Shown here piece after piece: positions 1 to 8,603 of a stretch of DNA of 64,000 nucleotides. Each line of letters starts with the position of its first letter. Position 1 is the first letter of the stretch. The notes under the pieces are model-generated. The model saw nothing but the letters and a program-made list of their open reading frames with translations. It had not been told where the DNA came from and ran no database searches. The position numbers and the translations under genes were made by a program. The stretch lies in assembly GCF_023276375.1 (NCBI RefSeq), contig NZ_JALLPK010000001.1, positions 3,224,001 through 3,288,000 on the forward strand. Reading direction: 5' to 3'. The DNA comes from Halocatena marina (lineage in GTDB: Archaea > Halobacteriota > Halobacteria > Halobacteriales > Haloarculaceae).

Positions 1-1029
1 ACAGTCACCGGTATTGACCTCGACGCTGGAACGGTCGATTACGTCTGTGAGTCGATCGAAGCGGGGAACCAGATCATCGAAGGCTGTGGGCACGAAGGAA
101 CGGCAACGTTCCGAGAAGGAAAGCTCCCGTGGCGATTCGAGTGGCCAGCCCAGTGGAAGGTGCTGGGAGTGGACTTCGAGCCGTTCGGAAAAGATCACGC
201 CGAAGGCTCGTGGCCAAGCGGGGAGGAGATCGCTCGTGAACTACTCGACAGCGAACCACCCGTTCCGATGGTGTACGAGTGGTTCACCTACAACGGAGAA
301 GCGCTCTCATCCTCGTCTGGACATATCCTCACGGTGCGTGATGTGCTCTCGATCCTCGAACCCGAGGTGTTTCGCTACTTCTTCACGAAGGATCCGAATC
401 GGGCCCGCGACTTCGACGTGCGGCGGCTCGATCAGCTCGTCGACGAGTTCGATCGTTTCGAATCCATATTTTTCGATGAAGTCGAAACGACCGACAGAGA
501 GAGCGCGCTTGCAGACCGCGCGTATCCGATGGTCGTCGAAGAAAGTCGAGATGAACGGGTGCGCATTCCGTATACGTTCGCCGCCGTGCTCGGGATGACC
601 GACGACGAAAACCTGCGAGAAACCATGGCCCGCCGAAGCGGACATCTCCCTGACGACGCGTCTGTGTCGGTCATCGATGACGCGCTCTCGCGGGTCGAGA
701 ACGCTCGAAACTGGGCGGTGCAGACGGACAATGAGTACAACTACAGACTCGCCGAAACGCTCCCGGAGGTCTCGGTTTCCGATCCAGAGACGGCGGCACT
801 CAGTGCTCTTGCTGAGTTCATTGAACAGGAAAATCCAGACGGGGAGGCACTTCAGGCACAGATCTACGACTGTGCCCGAGAAAACGACGTCGATGTGAGT
901 AGGTTTTTCGAACTCGGCTATCGACTTTTCCTCGATCAACCAGACGGGCCCCGTCTTGGACCATTCCTCGCAGCAATGAACCAAAACTTCGTACTCGAAC
1001 GGCTGCGTCGAGAATCAATCGAGCAGTAA
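1..1029 (+). CDS. lysS: Lysyl-tRNA synthetase, class I (3' part)
   Basis: C-terminal part of a class I lysyl-tRNA synthetase, the cytoplasmic enzyme that charges tRNA-Lys. The frame is open from base 1 and 342 residues are visible; the start and the HIGH-type motif lie outside the window. Visible residues 64-74 (KDHAEGSWPSG) and 101-108 (ALSSSSGH) match the second half of the class I catalytic domain. The latter stands where the KMSKS loop is expected, but it reads SSSSG, so the usual Lys-Met is not kept. The last 200 residues are helical and acidic, as expected for the anticodon-binding cage. The M50 protease gene follows on the same strand 70 bases later and may share the transcript. Family assignment is firm; the loop variant is read directly. 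Confidence 0.95.
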   Translation, partial: TVTGIDLDAGTVDYVCESIEAGNQIIEGCGHEGTATFREGKLPWRFEWPAQWKVLGVDFEPFGKDHAEGSWPSGEEIARELLDSEPPVPMVYEWFTYNGEALSSSSGHILTVRDVLSILEPEVFRYFFTKDPNRARDFDVRRLDQLVDEFDRFESIFFDEVETTDRESALADRAYPMVVEESRDERVRIPYTFAAVLGMTDDENLRETMARRSGHLPDDASVSVIDDALSRVENARNWAVQTDNEYNYRLAETLPEVSVSDPETAALSALAEFIEQENPDGEALQAQIYDCARENDVDVSRFFELGYRLFLDQPDGPRLGPFLAAMNQNFVLERLRRESIEQ

Positions 1030-1099
1030 GCGCACAATCGTGAACGGATAGAACGAAAGAAGATAAGGCTCATACGAGCGCCTGTGCTTGATACTAACG

Positions 1100-2872
1100 A
1101 TGGTCGATACGCTCTGGTTGGCCCTTGGCGGTCTTGTGATTTATATGATCATTGTAGCGACCGCCCAAAAGCGAGGATTGCTTCCCCCGCAAGTTCGCGC
1201 GCAGGGACCGATCACGACGCTTCACACGCAGTATGGGAAAGTGCTCCTCGATCGACTCGCCAGTCCGAAACGATTCTGGCGTGCGTGGGGGAATTTCGGC
1301 GTTGGGATCTCGCTCGTCATGATGGTCGGTGTGTTTCTGATGGTGATTCTCGCGGGCGTACAGGCAGTGTCGAACCCACAGCCAACCGCCGTGAGCGAAC
1401 CGCAAAACGTGCTGGTCATCCCGGGCGTAAACGACTTCCTCCCGCTGGCAGTGGCACCGGAAATCGTCTTCGGGTTGCTCCTCGGATTGGTCGTCCACGA
1501 AGGAGGCCACGGCTTGTTCTGCCGGGTTGCTGACATTGATATCGACTCGATGGGGCTCGCGTTGTTGGCGATCATTCCCATCGGTGCGTTCGTCGAGCCA
1601 AAAGAAGAGAGCAGAATCAAAGCAGACCGAGGGAGCCAGACGCGGATGTTCGCTGCTGGTGTGACAAATAATTTCGCCATCTCGGTGCTCGGCTTCATGC
1701 TTCTGTTTGGTCCCGTTATCGGATCGATCGGCGTTGCACCGGGTGCGCCTGTCGGGGATATCGTCCCCGGCTCACCAGCTGCAAACGCGGATATCGATCG
1801 GGGGGACCGTATTACCGCGATCAATAACGAGTCAATCGCTAATGCCTCCGAGCTTGACCAGCGACTCACCGAAGTTCAGGACAAACAGGTAGAGGTGACG
1901 GTTGATGACGGAGAAAACGAACGGAATGTCACAGTTACCCGCGAGTTGTTCCTGACACATTCGACACCGAGCGTCGTGGAGGGCGTCAATACGAGTGGGC
2001 CACCACCCCACATTCAGGAGATCGGCGGAGAGCCGGTTTCGACCCGAGCGGAACTGCACAGCAGGCTCGAAGCGAATCCGAAGACGACGGTGACCACCGA
2101 CAAGGGAAGTTTCGAATTAATCGCCGGGGCGTACGTCGGACAGATGGAGGAGGGAGGCCCGCTTGCGAACCAAGTTGACGCTGCTGATGCCGAGGTCGTC
2201 ATCACCCGCATTGGTGGTGAACGGATCGTTACATCGAACGACCTCACGCGAGCACTGTCTGATACGTCACCCGGAGATACTGTCAACGTGACAGCCTTCG
2301 TCAATGGCACACCACAGCAGTACAACATAGCGCTCACGAACGGCCCCGGAGAGCATGGCTACCTCGGTATCAACGTCCAACGTGGCACTGGTGGGATTGT
2401 CGCAGACGACTTCGGTGTGTTCGTCTATCCCTCCCAACAGTTCCTCACTGCACTCGGTGGGAACGGTCCGATCGGCATCGAAGAGTTCATCAGCAAGTCC
2501 GTGAGCGTCCTGTTCCTTCCACTTGCCGGAGCTGTGGGGATCTCCCAATACAACTTCGCAGGCTTCATCGATCCGATCACGAACTTTTATACAGTCAGTG
2601 GACCGCTCGGCTTTTTCGGTGACGGAGTGTTCCTTTTGGCCAATATCTTATTCTGGACCGGATGGATCAACATCAATCTCGGCTTCTTCAACTGCGTTCC
2701 TGCGTACCCATTGGACGGTGGCCACATCCTGCGGACGAGCACCGAAGCACTCGTCTCGCGGCTCCCGATCTCGAACGGTCGGATAGTGACCCGAACCATC
2801 ACGACCGTCATCGGTCTGAGTATGTTCACTGGACTGATGCTGATGGTGTTCGGGCCACAACTGTTCGCTTGA
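1100..2872 (+). CDS. Site-2 protease, M50 family, with PDZ domain
   Basis: A 590-residue multi-pass membrane zinc protease of the S2P/RseP type, which cuts substrates inside the membrane. Residues 133-137 are HEGGH (the HExxH zinc motif, in a membrane segment) and L538-D539-G-G is the C-terminal LDGG motif that supplies the third zinc ligand, preceded by the usual Asn/Pro (NCVPAYP). Between them lie a PDZ domain (about residues 215-275, GDIVPGSPAANADI) and a second, weaker PDZ-like segment. At least six hydrophobic segments are visible. I chose ATG 1100; a TTG at 1088 in frame would add four residues. The natural substrate cannot be told; membrane-tethered regulators are the usual targets of the family. 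Confidence 0.93.
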   Translation: MVDTLWLALGGLVIYMIIVATAQKRGLLPPQVRAQGPITTLHTQYGKVLLDRLASPKRFWRAWGNFGVGISLVMMVGVFLMVILAGVQAVSNPQPTAVSEPQNVLVIPGVNDFLPLAVAPEIVFGLLLGLVVHEGGHGLFCRVADIDIDSMGLALLAIIPIGAFVEPKEESRIKADRGSQTRMFAAGVTNNFAISVLGFMLLFGPVIGSIGVAPGAPVGDIVPGSPAANADIDRGDRITAINNESIANASELDQRLTEVQDKQVEVTVDDGENERNVTVTRELFLTHSTPSVVEGVNTSGPPPHIQEIGGEPVSTRAELHSRLEANPKTTVTTDKGSFELIAGAYVGQMEEGGPLANQVDAADAEVVITRIGGERIVTSNDLTRALSDTSPGDTVNVTAFVNGTPQQYNIALTNGPGEHGYLGINVQRGTGGIVADDFGVFVYPSQQFLTALGGNGPIGIEEFISKSVSVLFLPLAGAVGISQYNFAGFIDPITNFYTVSGPLGFFGDGVFLLANILFWTGWININLGFFNCVPAYPLDGGHILRTSTEALVSRLPISNGRIVTRTITTVIGLSMFTGLMLMVFGPQLFA

Positions 2873-2884
2873 CGAACGAATTCA

Positions 2885-3124
2885 CTACGGTGAGAGCCAC
2901 TCGAACTCCTCGACGACGATCACTCTGCCATCGTAGACACGCGTCACCTCCTCGATTCCCCGTTCGAGCGATTCGGGACTGGCAAGCTGTGGACTGAGAC
3001 GGGTGAGAACGAGTGTGTCAACGCCTGCATTCTGGGCGAGCATCGCCGCGTGCGTCGTTCTGAGTTGATTCTCCGCAGAGCCGGTTTCATCTAGTATTTC
3101 CTGATGATTCCAGCACATACTCAC
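2885..3124 (-). pseudogene. C-terminal remnant of a metallo-beta-lactamase (RNase Z-like) protein
   Basis: A short frame of 79 codons that resembles only the C-terminal end of MBL-fold proteins of the RNase Z group. It contains an alanine-rich helix (HAAMLAQNAGVDTLVLT) followed by RLSP, where functional enzymes have the zinc-binding H-x-S-P. An in-frame stop lies just upstream (3131-3133), so the catalytic N-terminal domain with HxHxDH is absent. The conserved methionine/tryptophan start region (MCWNHQ) may be chance. The fragment sits directly next to a VapBC pair, which suggests that insertion or rearrangement broke the gene. Assignment to RNase Z rather than another MBL family is uncertain. 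Confidence 0.5.
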
Positions 3125-3191
3125 CTCGTCCTACGTACGCGACCCCCCGGATCAAAAGACAAGGTATCGTCAACGCTAATGTCAACGTACG

Positions 3192-3440
3192 GTGGGAATC
3201 GCGAACGAACAGATCCGAGTCAGTGAGACGGTGAAGCACGAGATCAACCGGCGAAGGAGAGAGGGTGAGAGTTACAACGACGTGCTTGAGCGCATCCTCG
3301 CCGAAGAGGACACAGGGAACTTCTATGATGGATTCGGTCGATGGTCTAACGAGACAGCCGAACATATCCGTGAAGAACGGCGCAAGGCAAAGGAAACGCG
3401 AAAACGCCGGATACGTGAGCGGGCTGAGGAGACTACATGA
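3192..3440 (+). CDS. vapB: VapB-type antitoxin
   Basis: A small basic/acidic protein of 82 residues resembling the haloarchaeal VapB antitoxins (COG1753 type). The N-terminal half (IRVSETVKHEINRRRREGES) has the pattern of a ribbon-helix-helix DNA-binding unit, followed by the typical YNDVLERIL helix. The lysine/arginine/glutamate-rich tail would wrap the toxin. GTG 3192 is the only reasonable start in this frame, because a stop lies at 3177-3179; an ATG at 3179 is in another frame. It overlaps the PIN-domain toxin gene by four bases (ATGA), the usual arrangement of a toxin-antitoxin operon. Antitoxin and toxin together normally repress their own promoter; no operator was identified here. Confidence 0.85.
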   Translation: MGIANEQIRVSETVKHEINRRRREGESYNDVLERILAEEDTGNFYDGFGRWSNETAEHIREERRKAKETRKRRIRERAEETT

Positions 3441-3835
3441 AGATCCTCGACGCTACATTTTTAATCGATTACCTTGACGGCCGCGAGGTGACTCGCACGT
3501 TTTACGAGAAAAACGGTGGTGACGATATCCGTTGGGTCGCCCCGCTTCCAGCGTTCGCCGAGGTGCTCGTCGGCGAAGGAAACCTCTCGGACGGAGACAT
3601 CGACGACGCCCGCGCCGATCTAGCATGGGTTGATGTCTATCCCGTTGATGAGCACACAGCTGTCATGGCAGGAACAATCGTGGACGAAATTGCACCAGGC
3701 GGACCATACCTCGACAGCCCAGACGCGCTGATCGCAGCGGTCGGGCGCGAACTCGACGCGCCAGTGGTTTCCGGAGATGATGACCTCACCCACCCGAAGA
3801 CCAAACAGGTCGTCGATGTCGAGGAATACCGATAA
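3437..3835 (+). CDS. vapC: VapC-type toxin, PIN-domain ribonuclease
   Basis: A complete PIN-domain protein of 132 residues, the Mg-dependent RNase toxin of the VapBC type II systems. The four acidic positions are intact: D5 (ILDATFLID), E42 (AFAEVL), D96 (SPDALIAA) and D114-D116 (SGDDDL). The ATG overlaps the stop of the vapB gene by four bases, so the two are translationally coupled. Nothing suggests loss of function. Known VapC proteins cut tRNA or rRNA; the target here cannot be predicted. The pair lies in a gap between core genes beside a broken MBL gene, which is consistent with recent gain. Confidence 0.92.
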   Translation: MKILDATFLIDYLDGREVTRTFYEKNGGDDIRWVAPLPAFAEVLVGEGNLSDGDIDDARADLAWVDVYPVDEHTAVMAGTIVDEIAPGGPYLDSPDALIAAVGRELDAPVVSGDDDLTHPKTKQVVDVEEYR

Positions 3836-3849
3836 CTCGCTGTTCGAAC

Positions 3850-4668
3850 CTACGAGCTCGCACGGAACATCCCGACGCTTTTGGTAATGTGGAACACTCC
3901 ATCATCGTCATCGCCACCGTCACTGTCATGATCACCCTCCTTATTCTCGAACGCTTCTGCGAACGCTTCGTGGAGATCCGACGCAAGCGAGTGATCGACA
4001 TCGTCACGCGAGAGGGCGTATGCGACTGGCGCGTCGGGATCAGTGACAGCCAACGAGTGCTCGTATCGCCGAATCCGAACGTCATCGAAGTGTTGTTCGA
4101 GTTGTGAGCCACCGTTTTCGAGCGTAAATGCCGTTGCGCGTGCGGGCCGTTCACCGAGCACAGCCTCGAGCACGTCGTACAGCTCGACCATATTTTGCTC
4201 GCCGTTCGTTGTGGCATAAAGTGTCCCATCAGGTCGCAGAACGCGTCGCAGTTCGGCAATAGCGTCCTCGCGGTCCGGAACATGGTACAACATGTGGTTG
4301 GCCGTCACCGCGTCGAAAGAGTCGTCCTCGAATGGCAGACGAGCAACGTCAGCCGCTCCGAACGCGAACGTCCGGTCACAGTCAGCGAGATTCTCATGGG
4401 CATCCTCGATCATTCCTCGAGAGAAGTCTGTCAACGTCACTGACCACGCTGATGGAATTCGCTCGCAGTTCTCGGCCCAGAGATCCGCTGGGCCGCACCC
4501 GACAGCGAGAACGTCGACAGCGTCACGAGCGAGCTGATCAAACTGCCACTCTCGAAGGCCAGTCTCAGCAGTGCTATACTGTTCGTGAAGCGCGATGCGA
4601 GCATTCAGATTCGTAGCATCTGCGTATTGTTCAGAGAGTGCGGTGGGCGATTCGAGCCAGTCAACCAT
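3850..4668 (-). CDS. Class I SAM-dependent methyltransferase
   Basis: A 272-residue methyltransferase with the Rossmann-type SAM fold. Motif I is at residues 53-60 (VLAVGCGP), motif II-like acidic residue in LTDFS, and the post-motif LPFEDDSFDAV followed by HMLYHVP and LRRVLRPDG is typical of the UbiE/Methyltransf_11 group. The protein ends in an Asp/Gly-rich stretch (GDHDSDGGDDDDG) and a short hydrophobic tail. The substrate cannot be told; relatives methylate small molecules. It is convergent with vapC, with 14 bases between the stop codons. Confidence 0.88.
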   Translation of the reverse strand: MVDWLESPTALSEQYADATNLNARIALHEQYSTAETGLREWQFDQLARDAVDVLAVGCGPADLWAENCERIPSAWSVTLTDFSRGMIEDAHENLADCDRTFAFGAADVARLPFEDDSFDAVTANHMLYHVPDREDAIAELRRVLRPDGTLYATTNGEQNMVELYDVLEAVLGERPARATAFTLENGGSQLEQHFDDVRIRRYEHSLAVTDPDAPVAYALSRDDVDHSLASDLHEAFAEAFENKEGDHDSDGGDDDDGVFHITKSVGMFRASS

Positions 4669-4841
4669 GCGATCAAACTCACGAACTCGAATGAAAAGTG
4701 TTAGGATAAATAGAATTCAGCAGCTGTTCACAGAGCGTATCGAAACGTGCCATCGTTTTCCGACAGTACGAGAGACAGAACATCCGTGTTTGCCTCGCTG
4801 CAACTCAAAAGGTCCTTGTCCGCCGGCTTCCAATCGCAACT

Positions 4842-6614
4842 ATGCCCGAAGCACCGCAGACCGACGAGGGTTGGTATGCGCTTCACGATTTTCGGACTAT
4901 TGATTGGGACGCGTGGCGATCAGCAGAGGAGCGCAAGCGCGAACGGGCCATTGAGTCCGGTGTCGGATTCTTACAGACACACGAGGCGCTCGAAGACGCA
5001 GACGACGGTGGGACGGCTGTTTTCTCCGTGCTCGGTCACAAGGCCGACATCTTGATTCTTCACCTCCGACCAGAGACAACGCACCTCGACACCGCAGAGC
5101 GTCGGTTCGAGCAAACAGCGTTCGCCGAGTTCACCGAGCAGGTTTCCTCGTACGTCTCTGTGACTGAAGTCTCGGGATACATGTCGCAGGAGTATTTCGA
5201 GAGTGGAGAAGTGGCTGACAGCGGGATGGCCCGCTATATTCGCTCGCGCATCGAGCCGGATATCCCAGAGTCAGAGCACGTCTGTTTCTACCCGATGGAC
5301 AAGCGCCGCGAAGAGGACAACTGGTACGACCTCCCATTCGACGAGCGTGCAGATCTCATGGCAAACCACGGCGAGATTGGCCGGAAGTACGCCGGAAAGG
5401 TGACACAGATCATCACAGGGAGTATTGGTTTTGATGATTACGAGTGGGGCGTCACCCTGTTTGCCGACGATCCAACCGACATCAAACACCTCCTCTATGA
5501 GATGCGCTTCGATCCCTCTTCGTCCCGGTATGCCGACTTCGGACCGTTCTACTTCGGACGACGCTTCCCGCCGACTGATCTCGGTGCTATTCTTGCTGGC
5601 GAACCCGTTCCAGCATCGACAGACGATGAGACCAACAGCGAAAACGAGCTCAGCGAGGAACTCGATCGGTTCGGTGTGTCAATCGAGACGACAGAGGACG
5701 CATTCGGCGTTATTGTCCCGTGTGAAGCCGCCACAGAGGCAGTGACCGAAGCGGTCGATGGGCTTCGTGGAAACTTCGAGCACTACGACAGCCACATCGA
5801 AACGGCTGTCCACGGCGGGAACAGCCCAACTGTCGTCAGTCTGTGGACGACCAACCGCGCAGCAGACACCGCCGCCGGATTCCTCGAAGACCTTCCGGGT
5901 GCAAGCGAAGCGACGGTCGGCTCCCTCACAGGAAAGACGAATGCAGCGGACGCGAGTGAAACCACAGACCGAGAACACGAGACAGACCAGAGCGACATCG
6001 AAGACGAAGTCCGCGAGGAACTCGAATCGCTCGACATCTACGCCGGCAAACCTCACGGCGAGGACGTCTACGCAATGGTGCTCTACTCGACAGCACCCGT
6101 AAGCGAAGTCGATGCTGCGGTTTCAGATCTCCGCGACGGGTTCGATCGCTACGACACGCACGTTGAGACAGGCGTCTACCGCGCGCGTGAGCGCGATCGC
6201 GCGGCCGTCGTCAGCATCTGGGAGACACAGCGAGCAGCCGACACCGCCGGTGGCTACCTCGCGGACCTGCCGGGAATCGTCGCTCGCGCAGGTGATACGA
6301 GCGAAACCGGTGACGACCCAATGCAGGAGTCCGGATTCGGTACGATGGGAATGTTCTACAGCGTCAAACCCGAACACCGAGAGGATTTCGTCGGGAAGTT
6401 CGAGACAGTCGGTGACGTGCTCACGGACCTCGACGGTCATCTTGAAACCGATCTCATGGTTAACGTAGACGACGAAAACGACATGTTCATCGCTAGTCAG
6501 TGGCGATCGAAGGAAGATGCAATGGACTTCTTTCGCTCAGATGCCTTCCGCGACACCGTCAAGTGGGGACGTGATATTCTCACAGATCGTCCGCGACACG
6601 TCTTTCTCGCCTGA
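4842..6614 (+). CDS. pitA: PitA-like haem protein: chlorite dismutase fold plus three ABM-like domains
   Basis: A 590-residue haloarchaeal fusion protein. Residues 1-250 form a chlorite dismutase/HemQ-type domain, with YPMDKRR (the Tyr corresponds to the catalytic tyrosine of coproheme decarboxylases), NWYDLPFDER, HGEIGRKY and RYADFGPFYFG. Residues 500-590 form an antibiotic-biosynthesis-monooxygenase (ABM) domain with SQWRSKEDAMDFF. Between them are two mutually similar repeats (about 267-360 and 388-483), each ending in VVSxWxTxRAADTA; they also look ABM-like. The Haloferax volcanii PitA protein is the known example of Cld-ABM fusion. Role: probably haem synthesis or haem-dependent chemistry; the exact reaction is not established for the haloarchaeal form. 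Single gene with its own upstream gap. Confidence 0.9.
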   Translation: MPEAPQTDEGWYALHDFRTIDWDAWRSAEERKRERAIESGVGFLQTHEALEDADDGGTAVFSVLGHKADILILHLRPETTHLDTAERRFEQTAFAEFTEQVSSYVSVTEVSGYMSQEYFESGEVADSGMARYIRSRIEPDIPESEHVCFYPMDKRREEDNWYDLPFDERADLMANHGEIGRKYAGKVTQIITGSIGFDDYEWGVTLFADDPTDIKHLLYEMRFDPSSSRYADFGPFYFGRRFPPTDLGAILAGEPVPASTDDETNSENELSEELDRFGVSIETTEDAFGVIVPCEAATEAVTEAVDGLRGNFEHYDSHIETAVHGGNSPTVVSLWTTNRAADTAAGFLEDLPGASEATVGSLTGKTNAADASETTDREHETDQSDIEDEVREELESLDIYAGKPHGEDVYAMVLYSTAPVSEVDAAVSDLRDGFDRYDTHVETGVYRARERDRAAVVSIWETQRAADTAGGYLADLPGIVARAGDTSETGDDPMQESGFGTMGMFYSVKPEHREDFVGKFETVGDVLTDLDGHLETDLMVNVDDENDMFIASQWRSKEDAMDFFRSDAFRDTVKWGRDILTDRPRHVFLA

Positions 6615-6687
6615 GTGATCTGGGGTACAGTTACAAAAAATAGCGACAGCGTGTTTCGATCGTTCTGACGACCGGTTCACACCGTTT

Positions 6688-7320
6688 TCAATCGCTGGCG
6701 TGGCGCTGGCGATTCGCGCGCGATGGGGGAGGGAACTGCTGTACGGTTTCCTCGATGGGTTTTGGCGGAAGCATGCAGCGGTCAGGTTCTCGATTGACGT
6801 GTGCGTACTGTTCGGGTGCGTTTGCGAGCGGATGGGCGGGATTTTCACCGCTGTCGATGCGGGCGGCACGGAGCTCTTGGAAGCCCGCGATTCGAGCACG
6901 GATTCCTCGCCAATGGTATCGCGTCATTGTTGGGATACTGAATGGGTGCGGCGGGCCAATCGTGGGTTGCTTTGCAGCAATTGTAGCCCGATTGACGTTC
7001 GCGGCGAGGTCGTCGTGATCAATGAGGACTCCGACACGCGTATTCTTGGGAGTACGTGCGTCGAGAATATCCAGTCCGAGATGCAACGCGCGATACTCGG
7101 CGACGTTGTTATCAGGGACATCATCGGGAAGTGATCGACGGGCGACACGCTCGCCGTCGCGGGTTTCGATGATGACACCAAGTCCTCCACCTGAATCACT
7201 GAATGAGCCATCGCTCGCGATGTAAAAGTCTCGATGATGGGTGCGCGGCGGATGCGCAATGTGAGGAGTCGGCGATTCGTCGAACAGGTCTCGCAAGGTC
7301 GGCCGGCCGTATGCGGCCAT
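6688..7320 (-). CDS. rnhA: Ribonuclease HI, haloarchaeal type
   Basis: A 210-residue RNase H-fold protein that would cut RNA in RNA/DNA hybrids. Acidic catalytic positions are visible at D37 (ASDGSFS), E75 (NNVAEYRAL) and D101 (GVLIDHDDLAAN), and a C-terminal Asp in RIDSGENPAHPLAN. It has a 30-residue N-terminal extension and a proline/arginine-rich tail rich in possible linkers. ATG 7320 (MAAYGRPTL) is preferred over a GTG three codons upstream. A TATA-like TTTAA lies at 7344-7348, 24-28 bases before this ATG, and directly behind it sits a set of palindromes (7351-7423), so this gene may be under specific control. Confidence 0.88.
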   Translation of the reverse strand: MAAYGRPTLRDLFDESPTPHIAHPPRTHHRDFYIASDGSFSDSGGGLGVIIETRDGERVARRSLPDDVPDNNVAEYRALHLGLDILDARTPKNTRVGVLIDHDDLAANVNRATIAAKQPTIGPPHPFSIPTMTRYHWRGIRARIAGFQELRAARIDSGENPAHPLANAPEQYAHVNREPDRCMLPPKPIEETVQQFPPPSRANRQRHASD

Positions 7321-7350
7321 GTTTACCACTACTCTTCGTGCAACTTAAAC

Positions 7351-7423
7351 TTGTGGGAGAATGAACACAACTGTTTGTGTTTGTTTCACAAACACAAGGG
7401 AAAGCTTGTGTGCGTATCACACA
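7351..7423. promoter_or_regulatory. Cluster of three TTGTG/CACAA inverted repeats
   Basis: In the divergent gap between rnhA and the DMT transporter gene there are three inverted repeats in a row. The central one is perfect: arm TTGTGTTTGT at 7375-7384, spacer of 3, and arm ACAAACACAA at 7388-7397. On one side TTGTG (7351-7355) pairs with CACAA (7366-7370); on the other TGTGTG (7407-7412) pairs with CACACA (7418-7423). The axes are regularly placed, about 25 and 29 bases apart. They lie just upstream of the rnhA TATA-like box. This looks like a multi-site operator for a dimeric regulator. The regulator is unknown. Confidence 0.55.
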
Positions 7424-7599
7424 CTTTACGACACACTCAGACTGACCGAAGCATCGTATTGTCCTCAGAGCTGATCTGATCGACGATCGAACACAACACC
7501 ATAACGAAGCGAACCAGATCGATCAGCGCAGATCCAACTGCAATCCGTACTAGGACACCGAAGCAAAGCGAAACGTGACTGGGATTGAAAAATACATCT

Positions 7600-8595
7600 A
7601 TGGCGAACGTCGTTCGCCGGGAGCGAAACGTTGAGACACGATCCTCACGGAGTTGCGGTGTGCGCTATCGGAACCTCATTTTGTTTCTCGTTCTCGCATT
7701 GGTTTGGGGGTCGTCGTTCATGGCGATCAAAGCCGGGCTCGAATACTTTCCGCCGGTGTTGTACGCTGCAGTTCGCTACGACATCGCGGGCATCGTTATG
7801 CTCGGCTACGCGTGGTATGTCCTCGATGATCCGATTCCCCGCACACGGGGTGAGTGGCTACTCGTTCTCATCGGCGCTGTTTTTCTCATCGCGGCGTACC
7901 ACTCGCTGCTGTTTATCGGAGAGAAGAACGAAGCCGTGACGAGTGCCTCCGCAGCGATTATCGTCTCACTGTCGCCCGTGCTGACCACTGCCTGTGCTCG
8001 CGTGATGCTCCCGAGCGAACGTCTCGAACCGATCGGTCTCGCTGGTCTCGTTCTCGGTCTTGTTGGTGTCGGCGTCCTCGTACGACCCGATCCATCGAAT
8101 CTCTTATCGGCAGATGTTCTCGCCAACCTGTTGATCTTTGCCGCCGCGCTCGCGTTTGCGTTCGGGACCGTTCTCATGCGTCGGCTGGACGCGACGCTTC
8201 ACATCGAGTCGCTCGAAGCATGGTCGATGCTCGGCGGTGCGTTGCTCATGCATGGTATTAGCCTTGCAATCGGCGAATCCCCGACCGGGATCACCCTCAC
8301 GATCGAGGCGATCGCCGCAATCGGCTACCTCTCTCTGTTTTCGAGCGCGCTCGGGTTCCTCATCTACTTCGATCTGCTGGCGCAACTCGGCCCGATCGAG
8401 ATCAATCTCGTCTCCTACGTCGCACCGCTCTTTGCAGCTATTGCGGGCTTTCTCTTTCTTGATGAAGGCATCACCACTGCGACCACAGTCGGGTTTCTGA
8501 TTATCGTCGCTGGATTCGCACTTATAAAACGAGAAACAATTCGACGCGAAGTCAACTCATTGAGAGCCACCTCAATGGCTCAGAGCGACGATTGA
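7600..8595 (+). CDS. DMT-family (EamA) transporter
   Basis: A 331-residue integral membrane protein with about ten hydrophobic segments arranged as two EamA repeats, as in drug/metabolite transporters. The first repeat opens with ALVWGSSFMAIKAGL and a short loop of charged residues; the second ends with APLFAAIAGFLFLDEG, a hallmark of the family. Substrate is unknown; members export amino acids or other metabolites. I chose ATG 7600; an in-frame TTG at 7585 would add five residues. The gene is divergent from rnhA and shares with it a 279-base gap that holds the palindromes described at 7351-7423. Confidence 0.9.
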   Translation: MANVVRRERNVETRSSRSCGVRYRNLILFLVLALVWGSSFMAIKAGLEYFPPVLYAAVRYDIAGIVMLGYAWYVLDDPIPRTRGEWLLVLIGAVFLIAAYHSLLFIGEKNEAVTSASAAIIVSLSPVLTTACARVMLPSERLEPIGLAGLVLGLVGVGVLVRPDPSNLLSADVLANLLIFAAALAFAFGTVLMRRLDATLHIESLEAWSMLGGALLMHGISLAIGESPTGITLTIEAIAAIGYLSLFSSALGFLIYFDLLAQLGPIEINLVSYVAPLFAAIAGFLFLDEGITTATTVGFLIIVAGFALIKRETIRREVNSLRATSMAQSDD

Positions 8596-8603
8596 AAAAT
8601 CAG

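Noticed and set aside
307..984. Long minus-strand open frame across lysS
   Set aside because: It mirrors the codon pattern of the clearly conserved lysS frame and has no recognisable domain.
6700..7134. Plus-strand open frame opposite rnhA
   Set aside because: The minus-strand frame holds the RNase H acidic residues in order; the plus frame is cysteine-rich nonsense.
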